A DNA stretch of 64,000 nucleotides from Caulobacter segnis (GTDB taxonomy: Bacteria > Pseudomonadota > Alphaproteobacteria > Caulobacterales > Caulobacteraceae). Every line of letters starts with the position of its first letter. Positions within the stretch are counted from its first letter, which is position 1. The DNA lies in the NCBI RefSeq assembly GCF_029543125.1, contig NZ_JARQWW010000005.1, forward strand, positions 62,001-126,000, read 5' to 3'. This document shows, one piece after another, positions 15,644 to 24,629 of the stretch. The notes below the pieces were generated by a model. The model worked only from the letters and a program-made list of their open reading frames with translations. It made no database searches and had not been told where the DNA came from. The translations under genes and the position numbers were made by a program.

Positions 15644-17407
15644 CTAGTATTGCTTGACCCCGATCGCCGCCGAATCTGGCCGGCGGGTGTCGGCGGCGCC
15701 GTAGAAGACGCCGTCCGGTCCGATCATGATCGACTGGGTGCTGCCGATGATCTGCGAGCGCTCGACCTTGTGGCCCTTGGCCTCCAGGCCGGCCACCAGG
15801 TCCTGCGGGATCGCCTCCTCCAGCTGAAGCGGACCGTCCACGCCCGACTGATAGATGCGCGGGCGCTGGGCGGCTTCTGCGATGTTGAGCTTGAAGTCGA
15901 TGAGGTTGACCAGCATCTGCACCATGGTGCCGACGATGGTGCCGCCGCCCGGCGTGCCGGTGGCCACCCACGGCTTGTCGTCCTTGAAGACGATGATCGG
16001 CGAGATGGTCGACTGGGCGCGTTTGCCCGGCTCGATCTTGTTGCCAAGGCTGGTCGGCCTTGGATTCCAATCGAAATTGCCCAGCGAGTTATTGAGCAGG
16101 AAGCCAGTGCCCGGGGCCACCACGTGCGCGCCGAAGGAGGCGGTCAGGGTGTAGGTGTTGGACACCACATTGCCGTCCTTGTCGGCCACCGAGTAATGGG
16201 TTGTGTCGGGGCTCTCGAAGCTATGCGGGTCCAGACCCGGCAGGCTGCGCGAGTCCAAGGAGCGGTCCATGGAGATCAGCTTGGCGCGCTCCTGGGCGAA
16301 GGCCTTGCTGGCGATGCCCTCGGCGGGGGTGCGCCATTGCGGTCCGCCGCCGCTATAGCGGCGGTCCACCGTGGCGATCTTCAAAGCCTCGGCGATCAGG
16401 TGCATGGAGGCCACATTGCCCTGCCCCATCTGGGCGATCGGGAACTGCTCGATGATGTTCATGGCCTCGGCGACGCTGGAGGCGGCGGAGGTCGGCGGCA
16501 TGTAGGCGATCTTCATGCCCCGGTAGTCCGACCAGATCGGCTCCAGGACGTTAGCCTTGTAGGCGGACAAATCCTCCAGGGTGATGATCCCGCCGCCGGC
16601 CTTGATCCCGGCGACCAGCCGCTCGGCGACCGGTCCCTTATAGAAGCCGTCCGCCCCCCGCGCCTGGATGTGGCGCAGCGTCCAGGCCAGGTCCGGGCTT
16701 TTGAACACATCCCCTGGCCGGTAGGGCGAGCCGTCGGCCTTGAAGAAAAGTTTGTAGGCGCCGGGATCCTTCGACATGGCGCTCTTTCGGCGCGCCAGGG
16801 CGTCGGCCTCGTCGTCGCTCATGACGATGCCTTTGACGGCCAGATCGATGCTCGGCTGGATCAGATCCTTCCAGGGCAACTTGCCAAAGCGCTTGTGCGC
16901 CTCAAATAGCCCCGCGACCGTGCCGGGCACCGTCACCCCCTTGAACGACTGGACCTTGTCGGGCGCCACCTTCTGGTCGGGTCCGAGCAGGAAGCCGGGC
17001 GTCACGCCCAGGGGCGCTTGGCCGTAGTACTCGATGGCGATGGTCTTCTTGCTGGCCGCATCGTGGATGAGCATGTAGCCGCCGCCGCCGATATTGCCCG
17101 CCCGCGGCAGGGTCAGGGTCTCGGCGATGCCCACCGCGACCGCGGCGTCCACCGCATTGCCGCCCTTGGCCAAGATGTCGGCGCCGACCTTGGCCGCCAG
17201 CTTGTTCTGGGCCACCACCATGCCGTCGCGGCCGACGGTGGGATGGTGGATGGAGCCGTAGCCGATCAAATCCCCGCCGGTGCGCGACAGGGCGGCGGCG
17301 GGCGCTTCTTCCTGGGCCCACGCCGGCGTGGTTCCGACCAGGCTGAGGCTGAGCATCGTCGCCAGGGCGAAGCGCGAGACCGTGTTCGTATGCGTTTTTC
17401 TGTTCAT
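15644..17407 (-). CDS. ggt: Gamma-glutamyltranspeptidase, periplasmic
   Basis: 587 residues from ATG 17407 (MNRKTHTN), with a signal peptide ending at TTPAWAQ. Signature features are GGNAVDAAVAVG, NIGGGGYML, the autocatalytic cleavage/nucleophile Thr402 in DTTHYSV, NNSLGNFDW and the PGGGTIV oxyanion loop. The enzyme cleaves gamma-glutamyl amide bonds of glutathione, gamma-glutamyl peptides and S-conjugates in the periplasm, releasing glutamate and Cys-Gly or Cys-S-conjugates. It follows the TonB receptor gene by 58 bp on the same strand, suggesting the receptor brings in gamma-glutamyl compounds. It supplies sulfur amino acids to the rest of the island if the substrate is a thiol peptide. Confidence 0.95.
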   Translation of the reverse strand: MNRKTHTNTVSRFALATMLSLSLVGTTPAWAQEEAPAAALSRTGGDLIGYGSIHHPTVGRDGMVVAQNKLAAKVGADILAKGGNAVDAAVAVGIAETLTLPRAGNIGGGGYMLIHDAASKKTIAIEYYGQAPLGVTPGFLLGPDQKVAPDKVQSFKGVTVPGTVAGLFEAHKRFGKLPWKDLIQPSIDLAVKGIVMSDDEADALARRKSAMSKDPGAYKLFFKADGSPYRPGDVFKSPDLAWTLRHIQARGADGFYKGPVAERLVAGIKAGGGIITLEDLSAYKANVLEPIWSDYRGMKIAYMPPTSAASSVAEAMNIIEQFPIAQMGQGNVASMHLIAEALKIATVDRRYSGGGPQWRTPAEGIASKAFAQERAKLISMDRSLDSRSLPGLDPHSFESPDTTHYSVADKDGNVVSNTYTLTASFGAHVVAPGTGFLLNNSLGNFDWNPRPTSLGNKIEPGKRAQSTISPIIVFKDDKPWVATGTPGGGTIVGTMVQMLVNLIDFKLNIAEAAQRPRIYQSGVDGPLQLEEAIPQDLVAGLEAKGHKVERSQIIGSTQSIMIGPDGVFYGAADTRRPDSAAIGVKQY

Positions 17408-17465
17408 TGATTTCCCCGTGCGACGTCCCGCGCCAAGAGGCGCGAGGCGTCGTCCTGATGACGGA

Positions 17466-20400
17466 TCAGAAGGTCTTGCGGACGTTGACGTACAAGTAGC
17501 GGGCGTAGGGGTTGTAGACGGTGCCCGCATAGCCGCCCGGCGTCAGCGGCGGCTCCTTGTCGAAGACGTTGCGCGCGCCGACCCGGACGCGGGTTCCGGC
17601 GAAGCGGCCCTCCTCGAACTGGTAGGCGACGCCGACATTGTGCAGCGTCGTCGACGGCACGTTGAAGAACTCGCCGGTGGCCGCGTAGGTCAGGGCCGTG
17701 CTGTAGAACTCGCCCACATAGGAGGCGAACCAGTCGGCGCTGAAGGCGCCGTACTTCCAGTTCAGCGAACCGGACCAGCGCCATTCGGGGGTGCCGCCCT
17801 GCCCCACCAGATCGGAAGCGCCGGTGATGATGGTGCCCGAATTGATCTGGCCGGCCTCACGCGCGTTCAGCAGCTCCTGAATCTGGGCGGTGGGACGCGT
17901 ATAGAGCTTGTCGATCCGCGCCAGGTCGAAGTTGAAGCTGAAGTCGCCCAGGCGTTCGGTGTTGAGGCGATACATCACCCCGACATCGACGCCCTGCGCC
18001 ACTTGCGGGAGTTGATTTACGTATTGGTCGTCAACCGAGATCACTTCGCCCACCGGGGTCAGGCCCGTGCCGGCGAAAGCCTGGATTTCTTCGGGCGTCG
18101 GCGCGGCGCGGTGAACCTTGGGGTTCGAGCTGCCTTGCAGACGCAGGTAGTAGTCGAGGATGACGCCGTTGCCCTCGCCGAACACGCCGATGATGCCCTG
18201 CTGCTTGATCTTCCAAACATCGGCGGTCAGCGTCACGCGGCCGAACTTCTCGGGAATGAACTGCGGCTCGAGCACCACGCCCCAGGAGAAGCTGGTCGAG
18301 GTTTCCGGCTTCAGGTCGGGATTGCCGGCGCGGATGGCGCGGGTGGCCTTGGAGCGGGCGCAGGCGTTGAAGCTGGTGATGCGTCCGGCGCGCAGGTCCG
18401 CCTCGCAGAAGATGTAGTCCTGGCGGTTGTTGGAGCGGCTGACCTGGGTGACGTTGATCTGCTCCAGATTGGGCGCCCGGAAGCCTTCCGAATAGGAGCT
18501 GCGGATGCGCAGGCCCGGCACGATGTCCCAGGCCCCCGCGATCTTGGGTTTGGCCACGCTGCCCACGTCGTCATAGTGCTCGGCGCGTCCCGCCAACTGC
18601 AGCTCCAGGCGGTCGACGAAGGGAATGTTCATCTCCGGCGAGACCAGCGGCACGGCCAGTTCGGCGAAGCCTGACACCACCGTGCGCTTGCCGCGCACGT
18701 CCGGCGAGGTGCTGGTGCCGGGAATGTCCGAGCCGGTCACGGTGCCGGTCACGGGATCGGTGTAGACCAGCGTGCCGTCGATGCGCTGGTCGCGATCGTC
18801 GCGATAGGTCTCGTGCCGCACCTCCACGCCCATCGCCGCGCCGATGTCGCCGCCCCAGATGGCCAAAAGGTCGGCCTTGTTGACCTTGAAATCCCAAAGG
18901 GCGAGTTCGGTGCGGTTCTCCCGGATGATGGGAACCCTCAGGCTGGCCAGGGTCGCGGCCGCCGACGGCGTGCCGTCGCCGTAGTTGACGTTGCCTAGGT
19001 CACCGCCGTTGAAGGGATTGTAGGCGTCGGGGGTGCTGAGCGACAGCGCCTGCTGCAGCTTGGTCGAGCTCACCGCCTCGGAGACGTCCTTGACCTTGGC
19101 CATCGAGTAGAGCGCCGCGCTCTCCCAGTTCCAGCCCCACTTCTGGCCCTTGAGGCCGCCCAGGATGCGCAGCTGGTCGTTGGTCACGTCCACCGGCGTG
19201 GCGCCCACGTCCACCAGGCTATAGGTGTTGATGGTCACCGGCACGCCGGCGGCGGGGATGTTCAGCCCCGGCAGGCGGTTGGGATTGACCTGACCGTTCG
19301 GCAGGACGGCGGCGCCGAAGGGATTGTAGTAGCCGGTGGCCGGCACGGTGATCGACGCGGCGGTGGCCACGTTGCTTGGCCCCTGCAGGCCGTGCGTCTT
19401 GGCATGGTAGTAGCCGAGCTCCGAGAAAAACTCGATGTCGTCGGTCAGGTCGTAGTGGGCGGTGCCGAAGAAGTTGTACCGCTCCACATCGGGCATGGTG
19501 TAGGTCTTCACCGCCGCCGTCTCCTGGCGAAGATTACGATCGGTGGTGACGTTGAGCGCGCCGCTGGCGATGCACAGGCCAGGGCTCAGGCTCAAGGCGC
19601 AGCCGTTGGCGGTCGGCACGATCTTGAAGATGCCGGTGGCGCCGGTCACGGCCACGCCGTTGGAGCGGATAGCGGTGGTCGTGCGAGCCGTGAACTGGCC
19701 CCAGGGCGTGCTCGCGCTGCGACCATCCAGGCTGGTGGCGGTCTCAAACTCCGTGCCGGCGAACAGCGGGCGCTTGTCGGCGTAGCGGGTGTATTCCTGA
19801 TCCGAATCCAGCAGGGCCGAGCGCTGCTCGGTGGAGAAGAAGGCGGTGATGTTGCCCCGCTCGAAATCCTTGCCCACCAGCCCCGTGAAGCGGCCTTCGC
19901 GCATGCTGGTGCCTTCGGCCCCGCCGTACTGGACCTCGAACTGCGCCCCATCGAAGTCGTCGGCCAAAACGGTGTTGATCACCCCGGCCACCGCGTCCGA
20001 GCCGTAGATGGCTGCTGCGCCGTCGCGAAGGACTTCGACCCGCCGCAGGCCCGCCACGGGGATGGCGTTGGTGTTGTAGGTGAAGACCGGCACCAGGGAC
20101 TCGGCCTGAGTGGTCGGATGGACGACGGTGCGTCGGCCGTTGAGCAGGACCAGCGTGTTGCCGGTGCCCAGGTTGCGCAGGCTGATGGAATTGACGTCGC
20201 CGCGGGCCGAGTTGCTGGAGCCGGGCAGGAAGCTGGAGTTGAACTGGACGTTGCCGGCCTGGGGAATGGTGCGGAAGAGCTCATCGCCCGAGCCGGCGGC
20301 CACAGCCTGGATCTGCTCGGCGTTGACCATGGTCACCGGCAGGGCGGCGGTCACCTTGGCCCCTTGGATCTGCGAGCCGACGACCACGATCTCCTCGATC

Positions 20401-20507
20401 TCGGCCTCGCCGGACTGTTGAGCCATGGCCGGTGCGGCGATGACAGCGGCGCAAAGCGCGCTGCTCGCCAACATGACCGATCGGCGCCGTAAAGCGGTTA
20501 CTCTCAT
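17466..20507 (-). CDS. TonB-dependent outer-membrane receptor (1)
   Basis: 1013 residues with a signal peptide (VIAAPAMAQQ). The plug domain starts with an IEEIVVVGSQI TonB-box-like segment, and LRRVEVLRDGAAAIYGSDAVAGVIN is the conserved plug motif. The C-terminal barrel ends with Phe (NVRKTF). It actively imports substrates using TonB-ExbBD energy. It is paralogous to the receptor at 47442-50486: same length, same VVVGSQI.G.K.TAA start and matching barrel motifs. It is co-oriented with ggt just downstream. Three 10-bp direct repeats spaced 21-22 bp lie 77-129 bp before the start and probably control it. Confidence 0.93.
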   Translation of the reverse strand: MRVTALRRRSVMLASSALCAAVIAAPAMAQQSGEAEIEEIVVVGSQIQGAKVTAALPVTMVNAEQIQAVAAGSGDELFRTIPQAGNVQFNSSFLPGSSNSARGDVNSISLRNLGTGNTLVLLNGRRTVVHPTTQAESLVPVFTYNTNAIPVAGLRRVEVLRDGAAAIYGSDAVAGVINTVLADDFDGAQFEVQYGGAEGTSMREGRFTGLVGKDFERGNITAFFSTEQRSALLDSDQEYTRYADKRPLFAGTEFETATSLDGRSASTPWGQFTARTTTAIRSNGVAVTGATGIFKIVPTANGCALSLSPGLCIASGALNVTTDRNLRQETAAVKTYTMPDVERYNFFGTAHYDLTDDIEFFSELGYYHAKTHGLQGPSNVATAASITVPATGYYNPFGAAVLPNGQVNPNRLPGLNIPAAGVPVTINTYSLVDVGATPVDVTNDQLRILGGLKGQKWGWNWESAALYSMAKVKDVSEAVSSTKLQQALSLSTPDAYNPFNGGDLGNVNYGDGTPSAAATLASLRVPIIRENRTELALWDFKVNKADLLAIWGGDIGAAMGVEVRHETYRDDRDQRIDGTLVYTDPVTGTVTGSDIPGTSTSPDVRGKRTVVSGFAELAVPLVSPEMNIPFVDRLELQLAGRAEHYDDVGSVAKPKIAGAWDIVPGLRIRSSYSEGFRAPNLEQINVTQVSRSNNRQDYIFCEADLRAGRITSFNACARSKATRAIRAGNPDLKPETSTSFSWGVVLEPQFIPEKFGRVTLTADVWKIKQQGIIGVFGEGNGVILDYYLRLQGSSNPKVHRAAPTPEEIQAFAGTGLTPVGEVISVDDQYVNQLPQVAQGVDVGVMYRLNTERLGDFSFNFDLARIDKLYTRPTAQIQELLNAREAGQINSGTIITGASDLVGQGGTPEWRWSGSLNWKYGAFSADWFASYVGEFYSTALTYAATGEFFNVPSTTLHNVGVAYQFEEGRFAGTRVRVGARNVFDKEPPLTPGGYAGTVYNPYARYLYVNVRKTF

Positions 20508-20876
20508 TACAGATTCCCCTCTTCTTGCTCCACGGCGCGAGGCGCGTGGTCCCGAGGGGATGTGAGCAGGCGGCGCGAGGCGCGTCCAACAACTGTTCTT
20601 TATTGTCCAATAACCGAAAGTAATGGATCAAATAACCGGCGCCCGGTTTGTACCCAGACAAGCGCCGCTCGGTGCAGCGCCTATCAGCAAACACCGCCGA
20701 ACACTAGGGCCGCGACGGCGTCGCTTGCAGTGCAGCAAGTTGTCTGAAACCGAACGCCAAGCAGATCACCAGCTGAGCTGATCGAAACCATCACTAAAAG
20801 CCGTTTCTGGCGAAGGGCCGCTTTGGATATTTGGCGTGTCGGCCGGGCCGACCGGCGCCACTGGCGGACGCCCGAC
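20508..20876. other. Intergenic region with TonB receptor promoter and repeats
   Basis: 369 bp between the divergent TonB receptor and exporter genes. It is locally AT-richer than its surroundings around 20590-20640, where the direct repeats and a small palindrome lie. No gene is supported here. Confidence 0.5.
20584..20636. repeat. Three direct repeats, two-turn spacing, with nested palindrome
   Basis: GTCCAACAAC (20584-20593), GTCCAATAAC (20605-20614) and ATCAAATAAC (20627-20636) are spaced 21 and 22 bp apart, so they face the same side of the helix. TTATTG-TC-CAATAA (20600-20613) is a perfect palindrome over the middle copy. This looks like a tandem activator site for the receptor-ggt operon. 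Confidence 0.6.
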
Positions 20877-21854
20877 GTGATCTTACGCCTCACCAGACCG
20901 CTTGTGTCGATCGCCCCGGGCGCCGCCGCCGCCCTGTTCACGGCGACGGCCGCCCTGGCCCTGCACCAGCTTCCGGTCCTTGGCCTTCTGAGCCCGCCGA
21001 TCCTGGCGACGGCGCTGGGGGTTGCGGTTGGGACGATGCTTGGCGGCGGCGAGCGGCGGCGCCCTGGCCAGGCCTTCGTGCTTCGGCGCCTTTTGCGCCT
21101 GGCCATCATCCTGCTCGGCTTCCAGATCAGCGTCTCGCAGATCGTCTCCCTCGGCGCGCATGGGATCGTCTTGGTGGCGGTCGCCACGCCGGCCACCTAC
21201 CTGTTCATCGCGCTATGCGCGCGGATGCTTGGCGTCGACGCGCGCCTTGGGGCGCTTATCGCGGCGGGGACCTCGATCTGCGGCGCGTCGGCCATCATGG
21301 CGGCCAATTCGGTGGTTCAGGCCAAGGACGAGGACGCCGCCTACGCCATCGCGGTGATCACGCTCTTAGGCACCGCCGGGATGTTCCTCTATCCGGCGGC
21401 GGCGCCCTTGGCGGGTCTGGCGGGCGCGGACTTTGGACTATGGAGCGGCGCGTCGCTTCACGAAGTGGCCCAGGCGGTCGGCGCCGCCTTCCAGGCCGGC
21501 GAGGCGGCCGGTCACGCCGGGGTCGTGGCCAAGCTCCTAAGGGTGGGCCTGCTCGGCCCTCTCGTCGTCATCCTGGCGCTGCGGCATCGCGGGGCCGAGC
21601 GGGCGCCGACGCCCTGGTATCTGATCGGGTTCGCCTTCGCCATTGCGATCAATTCCTATGCGCCCCCGCCTGCGGCCTTGAAGGCGGCGTTGGTGACGGC
21701 GACCACTTTCTTGATGACCACGGCCCTGGCGGCCATGGGTCTGTCGACCGATCTTCGCGCGCTTGTGCGGCGAGGCCCAAAGCCCCTCGCCGTCGGCGTC
21801 CTGGGAACAGCCTTCATCAGCCTTGTGACCCTTGCGCTCATCAAAGGGCTCTGA
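20877..21854 (+). CDS. YeiH/UPF0324 family putative sulfate/sulfite exporter
   Basis: 325 residues from GTG 20877; a TTG at 20823 would add 18 basic residues and is less likely. About 10 membrane segments. The family hallmark GTSICGASAIMA and the later SLHEVAQAVGAA segment (COG2855, Cons_hypoth698) are present. Members are proposed to export sulfite or sulfate produced by organosulfonate breakdown, for example beside cysteate and taurine genes. It stands between a TonB receptor and an M20 peptidase. Together with TauE at 36 kb it suggests the cell must dispose of oxidised sulfur. Transport substrate is inferred. Confidence 0.85.
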   Translation: MILRLTRPLVSIAPGAAAALFTATAALALHQLPVLGLLSPPILATALGVAVGTMLGGGERRRPGQAFVLRRLLRLAIILLGFQISVSQIVSLGAHGIVLVAVATPATYLFIALCARMLGVDARLGALIAAGTSICGASAIMAANSVVQAKDEDAAYAIAVITLLGTAGMFLYPAAAPLAGLAGADFGLWSGASLHEVAQAVGAAFQAGEAAGHAGVVAKLLRVGLLGPLVVILALRHRGAERAPTPWYLIGFAFAIAINSYAPPPAALKAALVTATTFLMTTALAAMGLSTDLRALVRRGPKPLAVGVLGTAFISLVTLALIKGL

Positions 21855-21868
21855 CGAAGACGTCCTGG

Positions 21869-22978
21869 TCAGCCTTCCAGCAAAGCCCCGATCAAGGCCC
21901 GCCTCGGCGCGATGGAGGCGGTGAGGCCGTATTCGGACAAGGTGTGCGCCCCGGCGCCTTCGATGCCCAGTCCGTCCAGGGTGGGCACGCCAAGGGCGGC
22001 GGTGAAGTTGCCGTCCGAGCCCCCGCCCGTCATCGGCGCCTCGGGCAGCGCCATGCCAAGGCCCTCGGCCAGGCCGCGGGCGCGCTCGTACAATGCGATG
22101 CTGCCCGGGTTTCGCTCATAGGCCGGGCGGTTGAGGCCGCCTTCGACCTTAACCGAGACATCCGGGTCGAAGGCGCGCAAGCCATAGAGGCGCCGATCGC
22201 AGCCGCAGGCCAAGAGGTCGCTGGGCGCGCGCAAGTCCACCTCGATGCAGCTGAACTGGGGCACCACATTGACCCCTGTCCCGCCGCTGATCACCCCGAC
22301 CGAGGCGGTCACGCCGGCCGCATAGTCGGTGAGCGCCTCGATCTCGACGATCTGGCGGGCCGCCTCGAGGATCGCGCTGCGCCCGTCCTGATGGCGCATG
22401 CCGGCGTGCGCCGCGCGCCCCTCGAAGCTGATCTTGTATCGCCCCACCGCCTTGCGCGCGGTGACGCAGCCGCCGCCTTCGCGGGCCGGCTCCATGACCA
22501 GGGCGAAGTCCGCCTCGCGGGCCAGGGTCTCGATGACCGGCCGGCTGGTGGGACTGCCGATCTCCTCGTCCGGCGACAGCGCAAAGACCACCGGCCGCTG
22601 CAGCCGTCCGGCCTGCGCGGCCGCCAGCATGGCCTGCAGCGCGATCAGCACTCCGCCCTTCATGTCGTAGACGCCCGGCCCATAGAGCCGATCGCCTTCC
22701 TGTCGGATCGGCAGGGCGTCCTGCACGACGCCCAGGGGATGCACGGTGTCCAGATGGCCGATCACCAGCGCGCTGCGGCGGCCGTTGTCGGGGCCCGCCC
22801 GAAGGATCAAAAGGTCGCCCAACCCGTCGCGCCCCGCCAGGCGCTCGATCCCGATGCCGGGGTGCGCGGCGTAGAGCGCCACCACCTCGACCATGGCGTT
22901 GACCGCGGCGGCTTCATGGCTGGGGCTCTCCACGGCCAGCCATTGGGCCAGGAGCTGCGCATCCGAGGTGCTCGACAT
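21869..22978 (-). CDS. M20 family metallopeptidase, carboxypeptidase G2-like
   Basis: 369 residues from ATG 22978 (GGAG upstream); a GTG at 23002 is an alternative. Di-zinc ligands are visible: GHLDTVHP (His and Asp), YGPGVYDMKGG (bridging Asp), SPDEEIGS (catalytic Glu and ligand), VMEPAREGG and a C-terminal GAGAHTLSEY with the last His. The HAGMRHQDG lid segment fits glutamate carboxypeptidase. There is no signal peptide, so it works in the cytosol, cleaving C-terminal Glu/Asp or N-acyl amino acids. It has its own promoter region, shared divergently with iclR. An odd GCTCCCGTCAAC element (related to the CTTCCGTCAA motif) is 44-54 bp upstream. Confidence 0.88.
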   Translation of the reverse strand: MSSTSDAQLLAQWLAVESPSHEAAAVNAMVEVVALYAAHPGIGIERLAGRDGLGDLLILRAGPDNGRRSALVIGHLDTVHPLGVVQDALPIRQEGDRLYGPGVYDMKGGVLIALQAMLAAAQAGRLQRPVVFALSPDEEIGSPTSRPVIETLAREADFALVMEPAREGGGCVTARKAVGRYKISFEGRAAHAGMRHQDGRSAILEAARQIVEIEALTDYAAGVTASVGVISGGTGVNVVPQFSCIEVDLRAPSDLLACGCDRRLYGLRAFDPDVSVKVEGGLNRPAYERNPGSIALYERARGLAEGLGMALPEAPMTGGGSDGNFTAALGVPTLDGLGIEGAGAHTLSEYGLTASIAPRRALIGALLEG

Positions 22979-23021
22979 TCGGGACGTCTCCGGATTTGTC
23001 ACCGCGTCGGGGCGGGAACGG

Positions 23022-23032
23022 TTGACGGGAGC
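23022..23032 (-). promoter_or_regulatory. Variant of recurrent CTTCCGTCAA element
   Basis: On the minus strand this reads GCTCCCGTCAA, one base different from the GCTTCCGTCAA found upstream of other hydrolase and PLP genes. It stands 44 bp before the M20 gene start. Confidence 0.4.
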
Positions 23033-23052
23033 TTAGGCCAAGGCCGACAATG

Positions 23053-23076
23053 CGTTCAACCACCGGAACGACATTC
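23053..23076. promoter_or_regulatory. Inverted repeat at the iclR start, likely autoregulatory operator
   Basis: CGTTC (23053-23057), 8-bp gap, GAACG (23066-23070), followed by ACATTC. It matches the LysR-upstream element at 14605-14628. It lies just before the ATG at 23083, so an upstream ATG (23050) inside this region is less likely to be the true start. Confidence 0.55.
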
Positions 23077-23082
23077 ACATAC

Positions 23083-23874
23083 ATGACCGACACGGTTCTC
23101 TCCGCCGCCCGGGTCCTGGACCTGCTGGAGCTTGTCGCCGCCGCCGAGGAAGGCGTGCTGTTGCGCGAGGCGACCTTGCGCCTCAACGCGCCCAAGAGCA
23201 GCACCCTCATGCTGCTGCGCACCCTGGTCAATCGCGGCTATCTCTATCGTGACCCGCTGACCGACCGCTATCGGCTCAGCGAACAGTATCGGGCCGGCGC
23301 CTTCGGCTGGATCGCCGATCCGCACGCCCGCCTGATCGCCGCCGCGCGTCCGGTCATGGAGAGCCTCTCGCAGGCGCTTGGCGAGTCGATGACCTTCGCC
23401 GTCTTCGACAAGCCCGGCCACGCCAAGGCGATCACCCAGGTGGTGGCCGATGTGGAGGTGCGTTACGCCGCCAATATCCAAAGGCCCATCCCCCTCTACT
23501 GCACGGCCATGGGACGGGTGTTGGTGTCTCGCCAACCGGAGGCGGACTGGTCGCGCCTGATCGGCGAAGGCCCCTTCCCCGCCCTCACCCGCCACACGGT
23601 CACCGACCGGCAGGCCATCCTCGACATCGTCGGCCAGACCCGGGAGCAGGGCTACGCGGTGGTCATGGAGGAGTTCGCCCTGGGCGGAACGGGCGTGGCG
23701 GCTCCGATCGTCGACGCCGACGGCCGCTCGGTGGCGGCGCTCAACATGGGCTGCGTGACCAACCGTTTCGAGGAAAAGCGCGAGCGGGTCATCGTCGCGG
23801 TCACCACGGCCGCCGCCGCCCTCAGCGAGCAGCTGAGGGCCCGCAACGCCTCGCCCCTGGCCGCTACGGCATGA
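23083..23874 (+). CDS. IclR-family transcriptional regulator
   Basis: 263 residues from ATG 23083 (MTDTVLSAARVLDLLE). The helix-turn-helix covers ~10-70 (LNAPKSSTLMLLRTLVNRGYL), then the GAF-like effector domain (~85-250) with the IclR pattern LYCTAMGRVLVS, EEFALGGTGVAAPI and VAALNMG. It is the first gene of a four-gene operon in which every junction is a 4-bp ATGA overlap (iclR, SDR, CE4 deacetylase, hydrolase). IclR proteins generally control adjacent catabolic genes in response to a small acid. The inverted repeat just upstream is the likely operator. Confidence 0.9.
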   Translation: MTDTVLSAARVLDLLELVAAAEEGVLLREATLRLNAPKSSTLMLLRTLVNRGYLYRDPLTDRYRLSEQYRAGAFGWIADPHARLIAAARPVMESLSQALGESMTFAVFDKPGHAKAITQVVADVEVRYAANIQRPIPLYCTAMGRVLVSRQPEADWSRLIGEGPFPALTRHTVTDRQAILDIVGQTREQGYAVVMEEFALGGTGVAAPIVDADGRSVAALNMGCVTNRFEEKRERVIVAVTTAAAALSEQLRARNASPLAATA

Positions 23875-24629
23875 GCCACAACTTCAAGGACCGGGTGGTC
23901 GTGGTCACCGGCGCGGCGATCGGCTTTGGCCGCGCCATCAGCCAGGCCTTTGTCGCCGGCGGCGCCCGCGTCTACGGGTGCGATATCCGCCAGGACGAAC
24001 TTAACACGCTTCATGAGCAGCTGGGCGTTTTGGCCACCAGGGTCGATCTGACCGACCGGGCCGCCGCCGCGGCCTGGATCGCGCAGGTCGAGGCCGACGC
24101 CGGCCAGGCGGTGGATGTGCTGGTCAACAACGCCGGCGGGGTCGCCGGCCAGTCGAACGTCCCGATTGAGGAGGTCAGCGACGCCGCCTGGGATGCGGTC
24201 ATCGAAATCAATCTTGGAGCGGCCATGGCGCTGAGCCGCGCCTGCGCGCGCGGCATGAAGACCAAGGGAGCCGGGGCGATCGTCAATGTCGCCTCCGGAG
24301 CGGCCTTGAAGGCCTCCCTGACCGGCGTGCAGGCCTATTGCGCCGCCAAGCACGGCCTGCTTGGCCTGACGCGGCAGCTGGCCCAGGAGCTGGGTCCTTT
24401 CGGCGTGCGGGTGAACGCCGTTGCGCCCGGGTTCGTGCGCACCAACGCAGCGACCGAGCGCCAGTGGGCCGGATACAGCCAAGAGCGACAGGCGGCGATC
24501 ATCGACGCCATCGCCCTGCGGCGGCTTGGCCGCGCAGAGGACATCGCCAACGCCGTAGCCTTCCTGGCCTCCGACGAGGCGAGCTTCATCTCAGGAGAAA
24601 TCCTTTCCGTGAACGGAGGCAGCCGATGA
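23871..24629 (+). CDS. Short-chain dehydrogenase/reductase of the IclR operon
   Basis: 252 residues. It has TGAAIGFGRA for cofactor binding, NNAGG near 90, the Ser-Tyr-x3-Lys active site (NVASGAALKASLTGVQAYCAAKHG) and a C-terminal GEILSVNGG tail. Asp in CDIRQDE after beta-2 suggests NAD(H). It overlaps iclR and the deacetylase by four bases each. It likely oxidises a hydroxy-acid or reduces a keto intermediate in the pathway controlled by this IclR protein. The substrate is unknown. Confidence 0.88.
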   Translation: MSHNFKDRVVVVTGAAIGFGRAISQAFVAGGARVYGCDIRQDELNTLHEQLGVLATRVDLTDRAAAAAWIAQVEADAGQAVDVLVNNAGGVAGQSNVPIEEVSDAAWDAVIEINLGAAMALSRACARGMKTKGAGAIVNVASGAALKASLTGVQAYCAAKHGLLGLTRQLAQELGPFGVRVNAVAPGFVRTNAATERQWAGYSQERQAAIIDAIALRRLGRAEDIANAVAFLASDEASFISGEILSVNGGSR

